Origin: an uncultured Prevotellaceae bacterium
Lineage (GTDB): Bacteria > Bacteroidota > Bacteroidia > Bacteroidales > Bacteroidaceae
Length of the DNA: 55,447 nucleotides
Assembly (NCBI GenBank): GCA_946188395.1
Contig: CAMHUU010000017.1
Location: 1 to 55,447 of the forward strand
Direction of reading: 5' to 3'
This document shows positions 23,899-34,005 of the stretch, piece after piece. The notes below the pieces were generated by a model, which made no database searches, had not been told where the DNA came from, and was given only the letters and a program-made list of their open reading frames with translations. Numbering within the stretch: the stretch's first letter is position 1; every line of letters starts with the position of its first letter. The position numbers and the translations under genes are program-made.

Positions 23899-25230
23899 AT
23901 GAAGGAATTTGTCATTTCTGAGGTCAAGGCGGAGACTGCGGTGCTGGTAGGACTGATTACCCAGCAGCAGGACGAGGCCAAGACAAAAGAATATCTGGAC
24001 GAGCTGGAATTCCTGGCCGATACTGCCGGTGCCGTGACCGTGAAGCGCTTTACGCAGAAGGTGCAGGGCCCAAGTCAGGTGACGTATGTGGGCAAGGGTA
24101 AGCTCGAGGAAATCAAGCAATATATCAAACAACAAGAGGATGCCTACGATGAGTGGATGGACGCCCATCGGGGGTTCGACGGCTCGATTGTTGTAACGGG
24201 CGACGAGGACTGTCCGCAACCCGTGGGAATGGTGATTTTCGACGACGAGTTGAGTGCCAAGCAAATCCGTAATATCGAGGGCGAACTGAAGGTCAAGATA
24301 CTGGACCGTACAAGTCTGATTCTCGACATCTTTGCCATGCGCGCCCAGACGGCAGAAGCCAAGACGCAGGTGGAACTGGCGCAATACCGCTACATGCTGC
24401 CCCGACTGCAACGCCTTTGGACCCACTTGGAACGTCAGGGTGGCGGCTCTGGTAGTGGCGGTGGCAAGGGAAGCGTAGGACTTCGCGGTCCTGGTGAGAC
24501 GCAGCTGGAAATGGACCAGCGCATCATCCGTCAGCGCATCTCGCTGCTGAAGGAACGCCTGGTGGACATAGACAAGCAGAAGACCACGCAACGCAAAAAC
24601 CGCGGACGACTGATCCGCGTGGCGCTGGTGGGATATACGAATGTGGGTAAGTCGACGATGATGAACCTGCTGGCCAAGAGCGACGTGTTTGCCGAGAACA
24701 AACTGTTTGCCACGTTGGACACGACGGTGCGCAAGATGACCATCGACAACCTGCCGTTCCTGTTGGCCGATACCGTAGGATTCATCCGTAAGCTGCCCTC
24801 CGATTTGGTAGAAAGCTTCAAGTCGACGCTGGACGAGGTGCGCGAGGCCGATATGCTGGTGCATGTGGTAGACATCTCGCACCCTGACTTCGAGGAACAG
24901 ATACAGGTGGTGGAGAAGACGCTGGCCGATCTGGGTTGTGCCGACAAGCCGTCGATGCTGGTATTCAACAAGATTGATGCCTACACATGGACGCCGCAGG
25001 ACGAAGACGACCTGACGGAGCCCACGAAGGAGAATATCTCGTTGGACGATCTGAAGCAGACGTGGATGGCCCGCACTGGCGAGAACCAACACTATCTGGA
25101 GTGCCTGTTTATCTCGGCGAAGAAGAAAGAGAATATCGACGAGCTGCGCGAAATCTTGTATAAACGTGTTCGTGAGCTGCATGTGCAAAAGTATCCGTAT
25201 AATGACTTCCTGTACCAGATAGAAGAGTAG
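23899..25230 (+). CDS. hflX: Ribosome-associated GTPase HflX
   Basis: A 443-residue cytosolic GTPase that binds the large ribosomal subunit and rescues stalled or damaged ribosomes under stress. The N-terminal HflX domain includes KRFTQKVQGPSQVTYVGKGK and FDDELSAKQIRNIEG. A Gly-rich linker leads into GLRGPGETQLEMDQR, followed by a coiled region. The G domain has GYTNVGKST (P-loop, about residue 243), TLDTTVRKM, DTVGFIRKLP and FNKIDAY. Length is normal for Bacteroidetes members. The stop codon overlaps a perfect nonamer array that separates it from the DUF4954 gene. Confidence 0.95.
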   Translation: MKEFVISEVKAETAVLVGLITQQQDEAKTKEYLDELEFLADTAGAVTVKRFTQKVQGPSQVTYVGKGKLEEIKQYIKQQEDAYDEWMDAHRGFDGSIVVTGDEDCPQPVGMVIFDDELSAKQIRNIEGELKVKILDRTSLILDIFAMRAQTAEAKTQVELAQYRYMLPRLQRLWTHLERQGGGSGSGGGKGSVGLRGPGETQLEMDQRIIRQRISLLKERLVDIDKQKTTQRKNRGRLIRVALVGYTNVGKSTMMNLLAKSDVFAENKLFATLDTTVRKMTIDNLPFLLADTVGFIRKLPSDLVESFKSTLDEVREADMLVHVVDISHPDFEEQIQVVEKTLADLGCADKPSMLVFNKIDAYTWTPQDEDDLTEPTKENISLDDLKQTWMARTGENQHYLECLFISAKKKENIDELREILYKRVRELHVQKYPYNDFLYQIEE

Positions 25231-25292
25231 TTAGAGAAGTTAAAGAAGTTAGAGAAGTTAAAGAAGTTAGAGAAGTTAAAGAAGTTAGAGAA
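25230..25292. repeat. Near-perfect nonamer array GTTAGAGAA/GTTAAAGAA
   Basis: Seven nonamers alternate strictly between GTTAGAGAA and GTTAAAGAA (63 bp), so the real unit is 18 bp repeated 3.5 times without a mismatch. It fills the hflX-DUF4954 gap. Confidence 0.92.
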
Positions 25293-25319
25293 TAATTTGA
25301 ACCAATAAAAGATAGAATT

Positions 25320-27173
25320 ATGAGAGATTACAGACAACTGACACAAGAGGAAATTCAGGTGCTTGAGGGCAATAGCTGTTGGGCCGAGGACTGGAACAGG
25401 GTCAAGGTGGCCGAGGACTTCCGCCCCTATAATTTCCACCGTGTGGTATTCTACGGCGATATCCGCCTGGGTAAGTTCGAAAAGATGGTCGAGGTGGCCA
25501 AGGGCTTCACCAAACATTCGGGTATCAACGATGCCACACTGCGCAATGTGACGGTGGGCGACGATTGTCTTATTGAGAAAATCGGCAACTTCATCAACAA
25601 CTATATCATCGGTAATGACTGTTATATTTCGAATGTGTCGACGATGGAGACTACCGAGGGCGCTACCTATGGTGAGGGCCACCTGGTGAGTGTGCTGAAC
25701 GAGATGGGCGACGGCAACGTGATGCTGTTCCACGACCTGAACTCGCAACTGGCTGCATTCATGGTGAAGCACTTCAACGACAAGCAACTGAAGGACTCGA
25801 TTATCCGACTCATCAACGAGGAAATCCGTTTCTCGCGTCCGGAGAAGAGTACGCTGGGTAATAGTGTGAAGATTATCAACTCGAAGGAAATTACCAATAC
25901 GGTGGTAAAGGACGACTGCGAAATCAATGGTGCTGCACGCCTGAGTGACTGTACCATTCTGTCGTCGAATGATGCCTCGGTATATATTGGCACGGGTGTC
26001 ATCTGCGAGAACTCAATCATTTCGAATGGCTGCTCGATTACCAACTCGGTGAAGATGCAAGACTGCTTTGTGGGTGAGGCTTGTCAGATTACGAACGGAT
26101 TTACGGCGGAGGCCTCGGTGTTCTTTGCCAACTCCTATATGGCCAACGGCGAGGCCTGTGCTGCTTTCTGCGGACCGTTCTCGGCATCACACCACAAGAG
26201 CTCGCTGCTGATTGGTGGTGAATTCTCGTTCTACAATGCCGGTTCGAACACCAACTTCTCGAACCACGCCTATAAGATGGGGCCGCTGCACTACGGTACG
26301 CTGGAGCGTGGTACGAAGACGGCCTCGGGAGCCTACGTGCTGATGCCTGCCAAGATCGGTGCCTTCTCGGTGTGTTTCGGCAAGCTGATGAACCATCCCG
26401 ACATGCGCTGTCTGCCTTTTGCCTATCTGCTGGCCTACGGCGAGACGATGTATATCGTGCCAGGTCGTAACATCACGACGGTGGGACTGTATCGCGACAT
26501 CAAGAAGTGGCCCAAGCGCGACAAGCGTGCCCCGTCGTGCCGCAAGAGTGTCATCAACTTCGACTGGCTGTCGCCGTTTACCGTAGGCGAAATCGTACAG
26601 GGTAAGAAGATTCTGGAGGCATTGCGTCAGGCTGGTGGCGACAACGTGTCATCGTACAACTACCACGAATACATCATCAATGCATCGTCGCTGCGCAAGG
26701 GTATCAAATACTACGACATCGCCCTGCGCATCTATATGGGTGCCGTGCTGAAGCGTGCCGTGAAGGGCGGATGGCTGGGCAAACCCACATCGTCGGTAGG
26801 TGAGGGTGAGTGGATTGACCTGAGTGGTCTGCTGCTGCCTCAGAGCGAGGAACAGCGACTCATCGACGACATCAAGAACGGTTCGCTGGAGAGCATCCGC
26901 GAGGTGTTGCAGCGCTTCTACGACATCGACGCCAACTACCGCGTGTACCAGTGGGCGTGGACGTATAAGCTGATTCTGGACTACTACGGCATTGACGAAC
27001 TGACTGAGCAGGCCATGCAGCGCATCCGTGAGGATTACGTCAAGGCCCGTCGTGCGTGGATTGCCGAAATCCGTAAGGATGCCCAGAAGGAATTCGCCAT
27101 GGGCGACGTCGAGCAGGAGGTGTACGATGACTTTATCTCGAAGCTGGATCATGAAATAGATTACGAAGATTAA
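25320..27173 (+). CDS. DUF4954 family protein with left-handed beta-helix repeats
   Basis: A 617-residue protein matching the Bacteroidetes DUF4954 family. The N-terminal MRDYRQLTQEEIQVLEGNSC and the central region of hexapeptide-like repeats (INSKEITNTVVKDDCEINGA, then TILSSNDASVYIGTG) suggest a left-handed beta-helix, as in sugar-nucleotide or acyl transferases. A conserved block (ANGEACAAFCGPFSASHHKS, LIGGEFSFYNAGS) follows. The C-terminal 200 residues look helical. No signal peptide is present. The catalytic role is not known; similarity to nucleotidyl- or acyltransferase helices is structural only. It probably shares a transcript with hflX. Confidence 0.85.
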   Translation: MRDYRQLTQEEIQVLEGNSCWAEDWNRVKVAEDFRPYNFHRVVFYGDIRLGKFEKMVEVAKGFTKHSGINDATLRNVTVGDDCLIEKIGNFINNYIIGNDCYISNVSTMETTEGATYGEGHLVSVLNEMGDGNVMLFHDLNSQLAAFMVKHFNDKQLKDSIIRLINEEIRFSRPEKSTLGNSVKIINSKEITNTVVKDDCEINGAARLSDCTILSSNDASVYIGTGVICENSIISNGCSITNSVKMQDCFVGEACQITNGFTAEASVFFANSYMANGEACAAFCGPFSASHHKSSLLIGGEFSFYNAGSNTNFSNHAYKMGPLHYGTLERGTKTASGAYVLMPAKIGAFSVCFGKLMNHPDMRCLPFAYLLAYGETMYIVPGRNITTVGLYRDIKKWPKRDKRAPSCRKSVINFDWLSPFTVGEIVQGKKILEALRQAGGDNVSSYNYHEYIINASSLRKGIKYYDIALRIYMGAVLKRAVKGGWLGKPTSSVGEGEWIDLSGLLLPQSEEQRLIDDIKNGSLESIREVLQRFYDIDANYRVYQWAWTYKLILDYYGIDELTEQAMQRIREDYVKARRAWIAEIRKDAQKEFAMGDVEQEVYDDFISKLDHEIDYED

Positions 27174-27175
27174 GT

Positions 27176-27204
27176 AACGAACACGAATTATACGAATTGA
27201 ACGA
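27176..27204. repeat. Loose ACGAATTG-type repeat
   Basis: Several ACGAA(T/C) repeats spaced 7-10 bp apart (ACGAACACGAATTATACGAA and on) lie between the DUF4954 stop and the M16 start. This is a degenerate relative of the heptamer arrays. Confidence 0.5.
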
Positions 27205-30108
27205 ATGACAATGAAATTCTTTCTAACTAGCTTATTGGTGGTGCTCGGAATGAGCGCACAGGCGAAGGATTACAAGTATCAGACGTTGGAGGCGGATCAG
27301 ACGAAGACGCGCATCTACACGTTGGATAACGGACTGAAGGTGTATCTGAGTGTGAACAAGGAGAAACCGCGTATTCAGACCTACATCGCCGTGCGAACGG
27401 GTTCCAAGAACGACCCTGCTGAAACAACCGGTCTGGCACACTACCTGGAGCACCTGATGTTCAAGGGAACCAAGCAGTTTGGTACCACCAACCCAACGGC
27501 GGAGGCTCCCTTGCTCGACGAGATCGAACAGCGCTACGAGGCTTACCGCAAGCTCACCGACCCCGAGGCCAGAAAGCAGGCCTACCACGAGATTGACTCG
27601 GTGAGTCAGGTGGCCGCCCAGTACTTCATTCCCAACGAGTACGACAAGCTGATGGCTGCCATCGGAGCCGAGGGTACGAATGCCTTCACCTCGAACGATG
27701 TGACGTGCTACGTCGAGGACATCCCCTCGAACGAAATCGAGAACTGGGCGAAGATTCAGGCCGACCGTTTCCAGCACATGGTGATTCGCGGTTTCCATAC
27801 CGAGTTGGAGGCCGTCTACGAGGAGTACAACATCTATTTGACCGAAGACGGCGACAAGATATGGAGTGCGCTGGGCAAAAAACTGACTCCCACGCACCCC
27901 TACGGCACGCAGACCACCATTGGTACGCAGGAGCATCTGAAGAACCCCTCGATTACCAACATCAAGAACTATTTCAATAAGTGGTATGTGCCCAACAACG
28001 TGGCCATCTGTATGGCGGGCGATTTCGACCCCGACAAGACCATCGCCGTCATCGACCGCTACTTCGGACTGTGGAAGCCCGGTGCCGACGTCTCTCAGCC
28101 CGTATTCCCCGTGCAGCGTCCGCTGACAGCTCCTGCCGACACCACCATCATCGGTCAGCAGGCCGAGCAGGTATGGATAGGATGGCTGGCCAACAAAGCC
28201 AGCGACCTGCAATGCGACACGCTCGACGTCATTAGCGACATGCTCAGCAACGGCAAAGCCGGAATCTTCGACCTGAACCTCAATCAGAACATGCAGGTGC
28301 AGGTGGCTCAGGCCGGTATGCAGGCTCAGCAGGACTATTCGTCATTCCTGCTCATCGGTATGCCCAAGCCCGGACAGACACTTGAGGAGGTTCGCACACT
28401 GATGCTGGCAGAGCTGGACAATCTGAAGAAGGGTAACTTCTCTGACGATTTGCTGCCATCAGTTATCAACAACAACAAACTCAGCTATCAGAAGGCACTC
28501 GACAACAACATGTGGCGCGTCCGCCAGCACATGTCATCGTTCATCGAAGGCACATCGTGGGAACAACAGGTCCATCGGCTAGACCGCATGTCAAAGATGA
28601 CCAAGGAGCAGATTGTGAGTTTCGCCAACCGTTTCTTTACCGATGGCTATGCCACCGTGTTCAAGACACAGGGTACGGACACGTTGCAGAAGAAGATTGA
28701 CAAGCCCGCCATTACGCCCATTCCCACCAACCGCGACCTAGTGAGCCGTTTCGTACAGGACATCCAGCAGTCGAAGGTGGAACCCATACAGCCCGTCTTC
28801 GTGGACTTCAAGAAGGACCTGACGGTGACCGAAACGAAGCGCCACTTGCCGCTGTTGTACAAGCAGAACGTGGAGAACGACCTCTTTACGCTGGTGTTCC
28901 GCTATGAGTTCGGAACGCAGGACGACAACCGTTATGCCATTGCTGCCGACTATCTGGACTATGTAGGCACGCAAAAGCACACACAGGCCCAAATTCAGCA
29001 GGAGTTCTACAAGATGGCTTGCAGCTACTCCGTCAATGTGAATCCCGACAATATGAACATCACGCTTACGGGTCTGCAGTCGCAGATGCCACAGGCGCTG
29101 GCTCTGTTGGAAGAGGTGCTCAATCAGTCGAAGGGCGACAAGGCCTCGTACGACCAGTATGTCGACCTGGTGCTGAAAGGCCGTGACGATGCGAAGAAAG
29201 ACCAGAGAACCAATTTCCAGTATCTGGTGAATTATGCCATGTATGGCCCTCATAACGGCACGCGCAATGTCATGTCGGAAGAGCAGCTCCGTCAGACCAA
29301 TCCTCAGCAGTTGCTTTCGCTGTTGGCCGGACTGAAGAACTTCAAGCACAGCGTGCTGTATTACGGCAAACTGACTCCCGAGGAACTGTCGAAAGTGCTC
29401 GATGCCAAGCACCAGACTGCCAAGCAGCTGGCCGATGTGCCCAAGGGTAAGCCTTACGTGCGCCAGCAGGCTGCGGAGAACGAGGTGCTGATAGCGCCTT
29501 ACGATGCCAAGAACATCTATATGGTGATGTACCACAACGAAGGCCTCGACTGGAATCCGGAACAGGAGGGTGTCGTCGACCTGTTCAACGAGTATTACGG
29601 CGGAGGCATGAACGGCATCGTGTTCCAGGAACTGCGCGAGGCCCGCGGACTGGCCTACAGTGCTGCGGCCTACTACGTGACACCCGACAAGAAAGGCAAC
29701 AAGGAGTTCTATCAGACCTATATCATCACGCAGAACGACAAGATGATGGATGCTGTCAACCAGTTCCATGTCATCCTGAACCAGATGCCTGCCAGCGAGG
29801 CAGCCTTCCAAATTGCCAAGGATGCGCTGACCAAGCAGCTGGCCAGCCAGCGTACCACGAAGTCGGGCGTCCTCAACGCCTATATCGTGGCCCAGCGCAA
29901 GGGCATTGACTACGATCTGAATGAGAAGGTGTACAACGCCCTGCCCGCCATGAAGCTGCAGGACATTGTGGACTTCGAACAGCAGCACATGGCCAATAAG
30001 GCCTATCGCTACATCATTCTCGGCGACGAGAAGGAACTCGACATGAAGGCCTTGGAAAAGATTGGTCCCATCAAGCGCCTGACACAAAAAGAAGTCTTCG
30101 GATATTAA
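27205..30108 (+). CDS. M16-family zinc metallopeptidase (pitrilysin-like, two-unit)
   Basis: A 967-residue exported protein with a short signal peptide (FLTSLLVVLGMSAQA). The N-terminal M16 unit carries the inverted zinc motif in TGLAHYLEHLMFKGT (HxxEH near residue 77) and the third ligand in ELEAVYEEYN near 203. A second, non-catalytic M16 unit follows (about 540-960), giving the full clamshell seen in pitrilysin-type enzymes. These proteases degrade peptides in the periplasm or outside the cell. It probably continues the hflX-DUF4954 transcript. It converges on a GH51 gene, with a palindromic hairpin in the 40 bp gap. Confidence 0.93.
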   Translation: MTMKFFLTSLLVVLGMSAQAKDYKYQTLEADQTKTRIYTLDNGLKVYLSVNKEKPRIQTYIAVRTGSKNDPAETTGLAHYLEHLMFKGTKQFGTTNPTAEAPLLDEIEQRYEAYRKLTDPEARKQAYHEIDSVSQVAAQYFIPNEYDKLMAAIGAEGTNAFTSNDVTCYVEDIPSNEIENWAKIQADRFQHMVIRGFHTELEAVYEEYNIYLTEDGDKIWSALGKKLTPTHPYGTQTTIGTQEHLKNPSITNIKNYFNKWYVPNNVAICMAGDFDPDKTIAVIDRYFGLWKPGADVSQPVFPVQRPLTAPADTTIIGQQAEQVWIGWLANKASDLQCDTLDVISDMLSNGKAGIFDLNLNQNMQVQVAQAGMQAQQDYSSFLLIGMPKPGQTLEEVRTLMLAELDNLKKGNFSDDLLPSVINNNKLSYQKALDNNMWRVRQHMSSFIEGTSWEQQVHRLDRMSKMTKEQIVSFANRFFTDGYATVFKTQGTDTLQKKIDKPAITPIPTNRDLVSRFVQDIQQSKVEPIQPVFVDFKKDLTVTETKRHLPLLYKQNVENDLFTLVFRYEFGTQDDNRYAIAADYLDYVGTQKHTQAQIQQEFYKMACSYSVNVNPDNMNITLTGLQSQMPQALALLEEVLNQSKGDKASYDQYVDLVLKGRDDAKKDQRTNFQYLVNYAMYGPHNGTRNVMSEEQLRQTNPQQLLSLLAGLKNFKHSVLYYGKLTPEELSKVLDAKHQTAKQLADVPKGKPYVRQQAAENEVLIAPYDAKNIYMVMYHNEGLDWNPEQEGVVDLFNEYYGGGMNGIVFQELREARGLAYSAAAYYVTPDKKGNKEFYQTYIITQNDKMMDAVNQFHVILNQMPASEAAFQIAKDALTKQLASQRTTKSGVLNAYIVAQRKGIDYDLNEKVYNALPAMKLQDIVDFEQQHMANKAYRYIILGDEKELDMKALEKIGPIKRLTQKEVFGY

Positions 30109-30126
30109 CCGAAGACTTCCACTGTG

Positions 30127-30147
30127 CTTTGGGGCTTTTCCCCAAAG
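30127..30147. terminator. Hairpin between convergent genes
   Basis: CTTTGGGG pairs with CCCCAAAG around a CTTTT loop. It may end transcription from either side, though the following T-runs are weak. Confidence 0.55.
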
Positions 30148-30149
30148 TA

Positions 30150-32159
30150 TTACTTCTTCACGCGATAGATGCGGAACGACATAGGAGGCAGTTGGTCGGT
30201 AATGACCAGCTGCTTCTTTTCGCTGGTACAGGCCACGCTTCCCTCCTTCGGCGTGATGAGTTCGGGCTGCTGGATGCTGTTCTCGTCGTCCATGCCACTA
30301 TGGCTCAGGGTGATGGTGCGGGCTGATGTTGCTCCCGTCATATTAGCCAGGTTCAGCTGCACGGGCTGGGCAGTGCGCGACGTGTTGGCAACCTTGACAA
30401 TTACCTCGTCAGCGTTGCTGTCGAAGGCGGCAGAGGCAAACAGACCATTCTGTCCTTCTAAGTTTGCCACAGGCTGGGGCTTGGCTTTCTTGCCGGCAGG
30501 TGTCATGGTCAGCGGTAGCACGTGGGTGCCGGCATTGGTGGCATACAGCTGCTGCACGTAGTAGCTCACCGTCTTGAACATCTGCGTCTGGTCGTACCAG
30601 ATCTGGTCCGGGCGCCACTGCCAGCCGTCGACATGGGCGAAGAGTGGGGCAGGGGTCGTCATGTGAACCACATCGGCATTACGCTCGAAACCCGTCATGA
30701 AGGCGGCTTCCAGAAGGGCTGCTTCATAGTGGTTCCACTTCTTGCCCTTGCCGTGACAGGCATACTCGCCGGCAAAGACCTTCGGACCCTTGCGGTCGTA
30801 CGTGTCGTAACGCAGACCATGCGTCAGGAACCACTGCTCGTCGCGGTAGTAGTGTTCGTCCACCAGGTCGGCCTTCTGGGCTTTCATGGCCTTCCAGCCG
30901 TCTTCGAAGCGGTAGGTGTTGTTGGGCACGTCCTCAGGAACAGGACCGCTGGTGCCCACAATCTTGATGTCGGGGTACTTGGCGCGGATGGCAGCCACGA
31001 AGGGCTTCAGACGCTCGTAGTAGAACTCGCCCCACTGTTCGTTGCCCACACCGATATACTTCATGTTGAAGGGCTCGGGGTGTCCCATGTCGGCACGTAC
31101 CTTACCCCATTTCGAGTCGGCAGGACCATTGGCGAATTCGATGAGGTCCAGACAGTCGTCGATGTAGGGCTGCAGTTCGTTCATGGGCACATGAGCCGAT
31201 TCCTTCTCCCAGTTCTGATACTGGCAGGCCAGACCTACGCTCAGGATGGGCAGCGGCTCAGCACCGATGTCCTCTGAGAGCTGGAAGAACTCAAAGAATC
31301 CCAGTCCGTACGACTGGTAGTAGTCGGGATAGTAGCGATAGTCGAACGTGTGCTCCCAGCGGTTCTGGTTCAGCGGACGGTTCTCGACGGGGCCCACCGT
31401 GTTCTTCCATTGGTAGCGGGTGTCCAAGTCGGTACCTTCTACAATACATCCGCCAGGGAAACGGAAGATGCCGGGATGCAGGTCGGCCAATGCCTGTGCC
31501 AAGTCGCGGCGCATGCCGTTCTCGCGGTTCTTGAACGTGTTGACGGGGAACAGCGAGATGTGTTCCAAGGCCACACTGTTGGCTCCTTTCAGGAAGATGC
31601 GCAGCTTGGCATGCTTCAGCGTCAGGGGCGACGTCAGCGTCAGCGTATACTTCTTCCAGTCTGCAGAGGTGATATCCAGCGTCTGTTCGGCAAACTGCTG
31701 ACGCTCGTCCATCGAGTTCTCGTTAATCAGCTGCACGCGGATGGTACCATTGCCCTTGGGAGCTTTTGCCCAGACCGAGAAGCGGTACTGCTCGCCTTTC
31801 TTCACACCAATGCCGAAATAGCCCTCGTTGGTCAGACCCGTGCGACGGTCCTTGTGATCTGGAGCGCTCAACTCCACATAATGCGGACAGCGTGCAAAGG
31901 GACCGTCGTCCTTCACGTCGACACATCCGAAGGCCTGCCAGCCCATCAGGTGTTGTGGAAATTCGAACGAACGGTTCTTGATGAGCTCGCCATAGAGTCC
32001 GCCGTCGGCAGCGTAGTTGATGTCTTCAAAGAAGATGCCGTACATGGTCGACTGAATGGGTGCTCCCAGTTTCTTGGTGTTGATGTCCATGACGCTTTGG
32101 GCGGTCGTCGCCAGCGTCACTGCAGTAAGCAGCAAAGTCGTTAATAGTTGCTTTTTCAT
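30150..32159 (-). CDS. GH51 family alpha-L-arabinofuranosidase
   Basis: A 669-residue exported enzyme with a signal peptide (LLTTLLLTAVTLATTAQS). It removes arabinofuranosyl side chains from arabinoxylan, arabinan or pectin. An N-terminal GH51-associated part (IQSTMYGIFFEDINYAADGG) is followed by a carbohydrate-binding-like beta-sandwich insert (about 60-205). The catalytic barrel has RFPGGCIVEGTD, the acid/base in IGVGNEQWGEF (Glu 374) and the nucleophile in KVFAGEYACHG (Glu 465). A C-terminal beta domain completes the chain. Length is normal for Bacteroidetes GH51. A TACCTTTG -7 box lies at 32196-32203. It stands alone between plus-strand genes. Confidence 0.95.
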   Translation of the reverse strand: MKKQLLTTLLLTAVTLATTAQSVMDINTKKLGAPIQSTMYGIFFEDINYAADGGLYGELIKNRSFEFPQHLMGWQAFGCVDVKDDGPFARCPHYVELSAPDHKDRRTGLTNEGYFGIGVKKGEQYRFSVWAKAPKGNGTIRVQLINENSMDERQQFAEQTLDITSADWKKYTLTLTSPLTLKHAKLRIFLKGANSVALEHISLFPVNTFKNRENGMRRDLAQALADLHPGIFRFPGGCIVEGTDLDTRYQWKNTVGPVENRPLNQNRWEHTFDYRYYPDYYQSYGLGFFEFFQLSEDIGAEPLPILSVGLACQYQNWEKESAHVPMNELQPYIDDCLDLIEFANGPADSKWGKVRADMGHPEPFNMKYIGVGNEQWGEFYYERLKPFVAAIRAKYPDIKIVGTSGPVPEDVPNNTYRFEDGWKAMKAQKADLVDEHYYRDEQWFLTHGLRYDTYDRKGPKVFAGEYACHGKGKKWNHYEAALLEAAFMTGFERNADVVHMTTPAPLFAHVDGWQWRPDQIWYDQTQMFKTVSYYVQQLYATNAGTHVLPLTMTPAGKKAKPQPVANLEGQNGLFASAAFDSNADEVIVKVANTSRTAQPVQLNLANMTGATSARTITLSHSGMDDENSIQQPELITPKEGSVACTSEKKQLVITDQLPPMSFRIYRVKK

Positions 32160-32195
32160 TGTCGTTTTTGTCTGTTTTGTTAGTGTTTTATGCTA

Positions 32196-32203
32196 CAAAG
32201 GTA
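32196..32203 (-). promoter_or_regulatory. -7 box for the GH51 gene
   Basis: TACCTTTG on the minus strand, 37 bp before the start codon. No TTTG is visible at the expected -33 distance. Confidence 0.55.
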
Positions 32204-32277
32204 TATAAAAAGAATCATATTTCAGTGGTTTTTAATTAGATTAACAATAAAAAAACGGATTCTTGCTCATTTATTTG

Positions 32278-32285
32278 TAACTTTG
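32278..32285 (+). promoter_or_regulatory. -7 box for the fumarase gene
   Basis: TAACTTTG matches TAnnTTTG, 36 bp before the ATG at 32321. The -33 region is A-rich with no TTTG. Confidence 0.6.
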
Positions 32286-32320
32286 CAAAATACAAACTAA
32301 AAACAAATACATAGAAGAAT

Positions 32321-33970
32321 ATGGCAAAATCAGTTGAATTCAAGTACGCCCCCATGTTTCAGGTGGGCAAAGACGAGACCAAGTATCGTCTGTTGAGTAA
32401 GGAAGGCGTAACAACGTCAGAGTTTGAAGGAAAGCAGATTGTGAAGGTCTCTAAGGAGGCACTGACACTTCTTGCACAGCAGGCATTCCACGATGTGGAG
32501 TTCATGCTGCGTCGCGAGCACAACGAGCAGGTGGCCAAGATCCTGACCGATCCTGAGGCTTCAGAGAACGATAAGTATGTAGCCCTGCAGTTCCTGCGCA
32601 ATGCCGAGGTGGCTTGCAAGGGCATTCTGCCTTTCTGTCAGGACACGGGTACGGCCATCATCCATGGTGAGAAGGGTCAGCAGATCTGGACCGGTTTCGA
32701 GGATGAAGAGGCTCTGAGCCTTGGTGTGTTCAACACCTTCACCCAGGACAACCTGCGCTACTCGCAGAATGCGCCTCTCAACATGTACGACGAGGTGAAC
32801 ACCCGTTGCAACCTGCCCGCACAGATTGATATCGAGGCCTGCGAGGGTGCTGAGTACCGCTTCGTCATGGTGGCCAAGGGTGGTGGCTCTGCCAACAAGA
32901 CCTATTTCTACCCCATGACCAAGGCTACCATCCAGAACGAGGGAACCTTGATTCCGTTCCTCGTAGAGAAGATGAAGTCGCTGGGTACAGCTGCATGTCC
33001 TCCTTACCACATCGCATTCGTTATCGGTGGTACGTCAGCCGAGAAGAACCTGCTGACAGTGAAGCTCGCTTCTATCAAGTACTACGACGGTCTGCCCACC
33101 ACGGGTGACGAGACAGGTCGTGCTTTCCGCGATGTCGACCTCGAGCAGAAGCTGATCCTTGAGGCTCAGAAGATTGGTCTCGGTGCGCAGTTCGGTGGTA
33201 AGTATCTGGCTCACGACATCCGTGTGATCCGTCTGCCGCGTCATGGCGCCAGCTGTCCCATCGGTATGGGTGTCAGCTGTTCTGCAGACCGTAATATCAA
33301 GGCTAAGATCAATGCCGACGGTATCTGGTTGGAGCAGATGGATGCTAACCCCACCGAGCTCATTCCCGAGGAGCTGCGCCGTCCGGGCGAGGGTGGTAAG
33401 GGCATCGAGATCGACCTGAACGAGGGTATCGATGCTGTACGCAAGGAACTCTCCAAGTATCCTGTCTCGACCCGTGTGAACCTGAAGGGAACCATCATCG
33501 TGGCTCGTGATATCGCTCACGCTAAGCTGAAGGCACGTCTGGATGCTGGCGAGGGTATGCCCGACTACTTCAAGAAGTACCCCGTACTCTATGCCGGACC
33601 CGCCAAGACACCCGAGGGCTATCCTTGCGGATCGATGGGCCCGACTACCGCTAACCGTATGGACCCCTACGTGGACGAGTTCCAGGCTAATGGTGCTTCG
33701 CTGGTGATGATTGCCAAGGGCAACCGCTCCGACGTCGTTACCGAGGCTTGTAAGAAGCATGGTGGCTTCTATCTCGGCACCATCGGTGGCGTCGCTGCCG
33801 TACTCTCTCAGTCGAGCATCAAGAGCATCGAGTGCGTAGAGTATCCCGAGCTTGGCATGGAGGCCGTCTGGAAGATTGAGGTCGAGGACTTCCCCGCATT
33901 CATCCTCGTCGACGACAAGGGCAACGACTTCTTCAAGACCTTGAAGCCCTGGTGCCCGGCTGTCAAGTGA
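32321..33970 (+). CDS. Class I (iron-sulfur) fumarate hydratase
   Basis: A 549-residue cytosolic enzyme that interconverts fumarate and malate in the reductive branch leading to succinate. The oxygen-sensitive [4Fe-4S] class is shown by [14 protein letters not shown], by [19 protein letters not shown], and by [19 protein letters not shown]. The N-terminal alpha part and C-terminal beta part are fused in one chain, as in FumA/FumB. Codon choice looks biased to frequently used codons, suggesting good expression. A promoter lies directly upstream. A short octamer repeat separates it from the M6 peptidase gene. Confidence 0.95.
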   Translation: MAKSVEFKYAPMFQVGKDETKYRLLSKEGVTTSEFEGKQIVKVSKEALTLLAQQAFHDVEFMLRREHNEQVAKILTDPEASENDKYVALQFLRNAEVACKGILPFCQDTGTAIIHGEKGQQIWTGFEDEEALSLGVFNTFTQDNLRYSQNAPLNMYDEVNTRCNLPAQIDIEACEGAEYRFVMVAKGGGSANKTYFYPMTKATIQNEGTLIPFLVEKMKSLGTAACPPYHIAFVIGGTSAEKNLLTVKLASIKYYDGLPTTGDETGRAFRDVDLEQKLILEAQKIGLGAQFGGKYLAHDIRVIRLPRHGASCPIGMGVSCSADRNIKAKINADGIWLEQMDANPTELIPEELRRPGEGGKGIEIDLNEGIDAVRKELSKYPVSTRVNLKGTIIVARDIAHAKLKARLDAGEGMPDYFKKYPVLYAGPAKTPEGYPCGSMGPTTANRMDPYVDEFQANGASLVMIAKGNRSDVVTEACKKHGGFYLGTIGGVAAVLSQSSIKSIECVEYPELGMEAVWKIEVEDFPAFILVDDKGNDFFKTLKPWCPAVK

Positions 33971-33972
33971 CG

Positions 33973-34004
33973 TTATTACGATATAACGATATAACGTTAT
34001 AACG
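33973..34004. repeat. CGATATAA octamer repeat
   Basis: CGATATAA, CGATATAA and CGTTATAA units, preceded by a diverged copy, fill the gap up to the M6 peptidase ATG at 34006. Confidence 0.7.
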
Positions 34005-34005
34005 A

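Noticed and set aside
25230..25292. Possible CRISPR array
   Set aside because: Repeats of 7-9 bp directly abut each other with no unique spacers, and no cas gene is present. The same reasoning excludes all the heptamer arrays.
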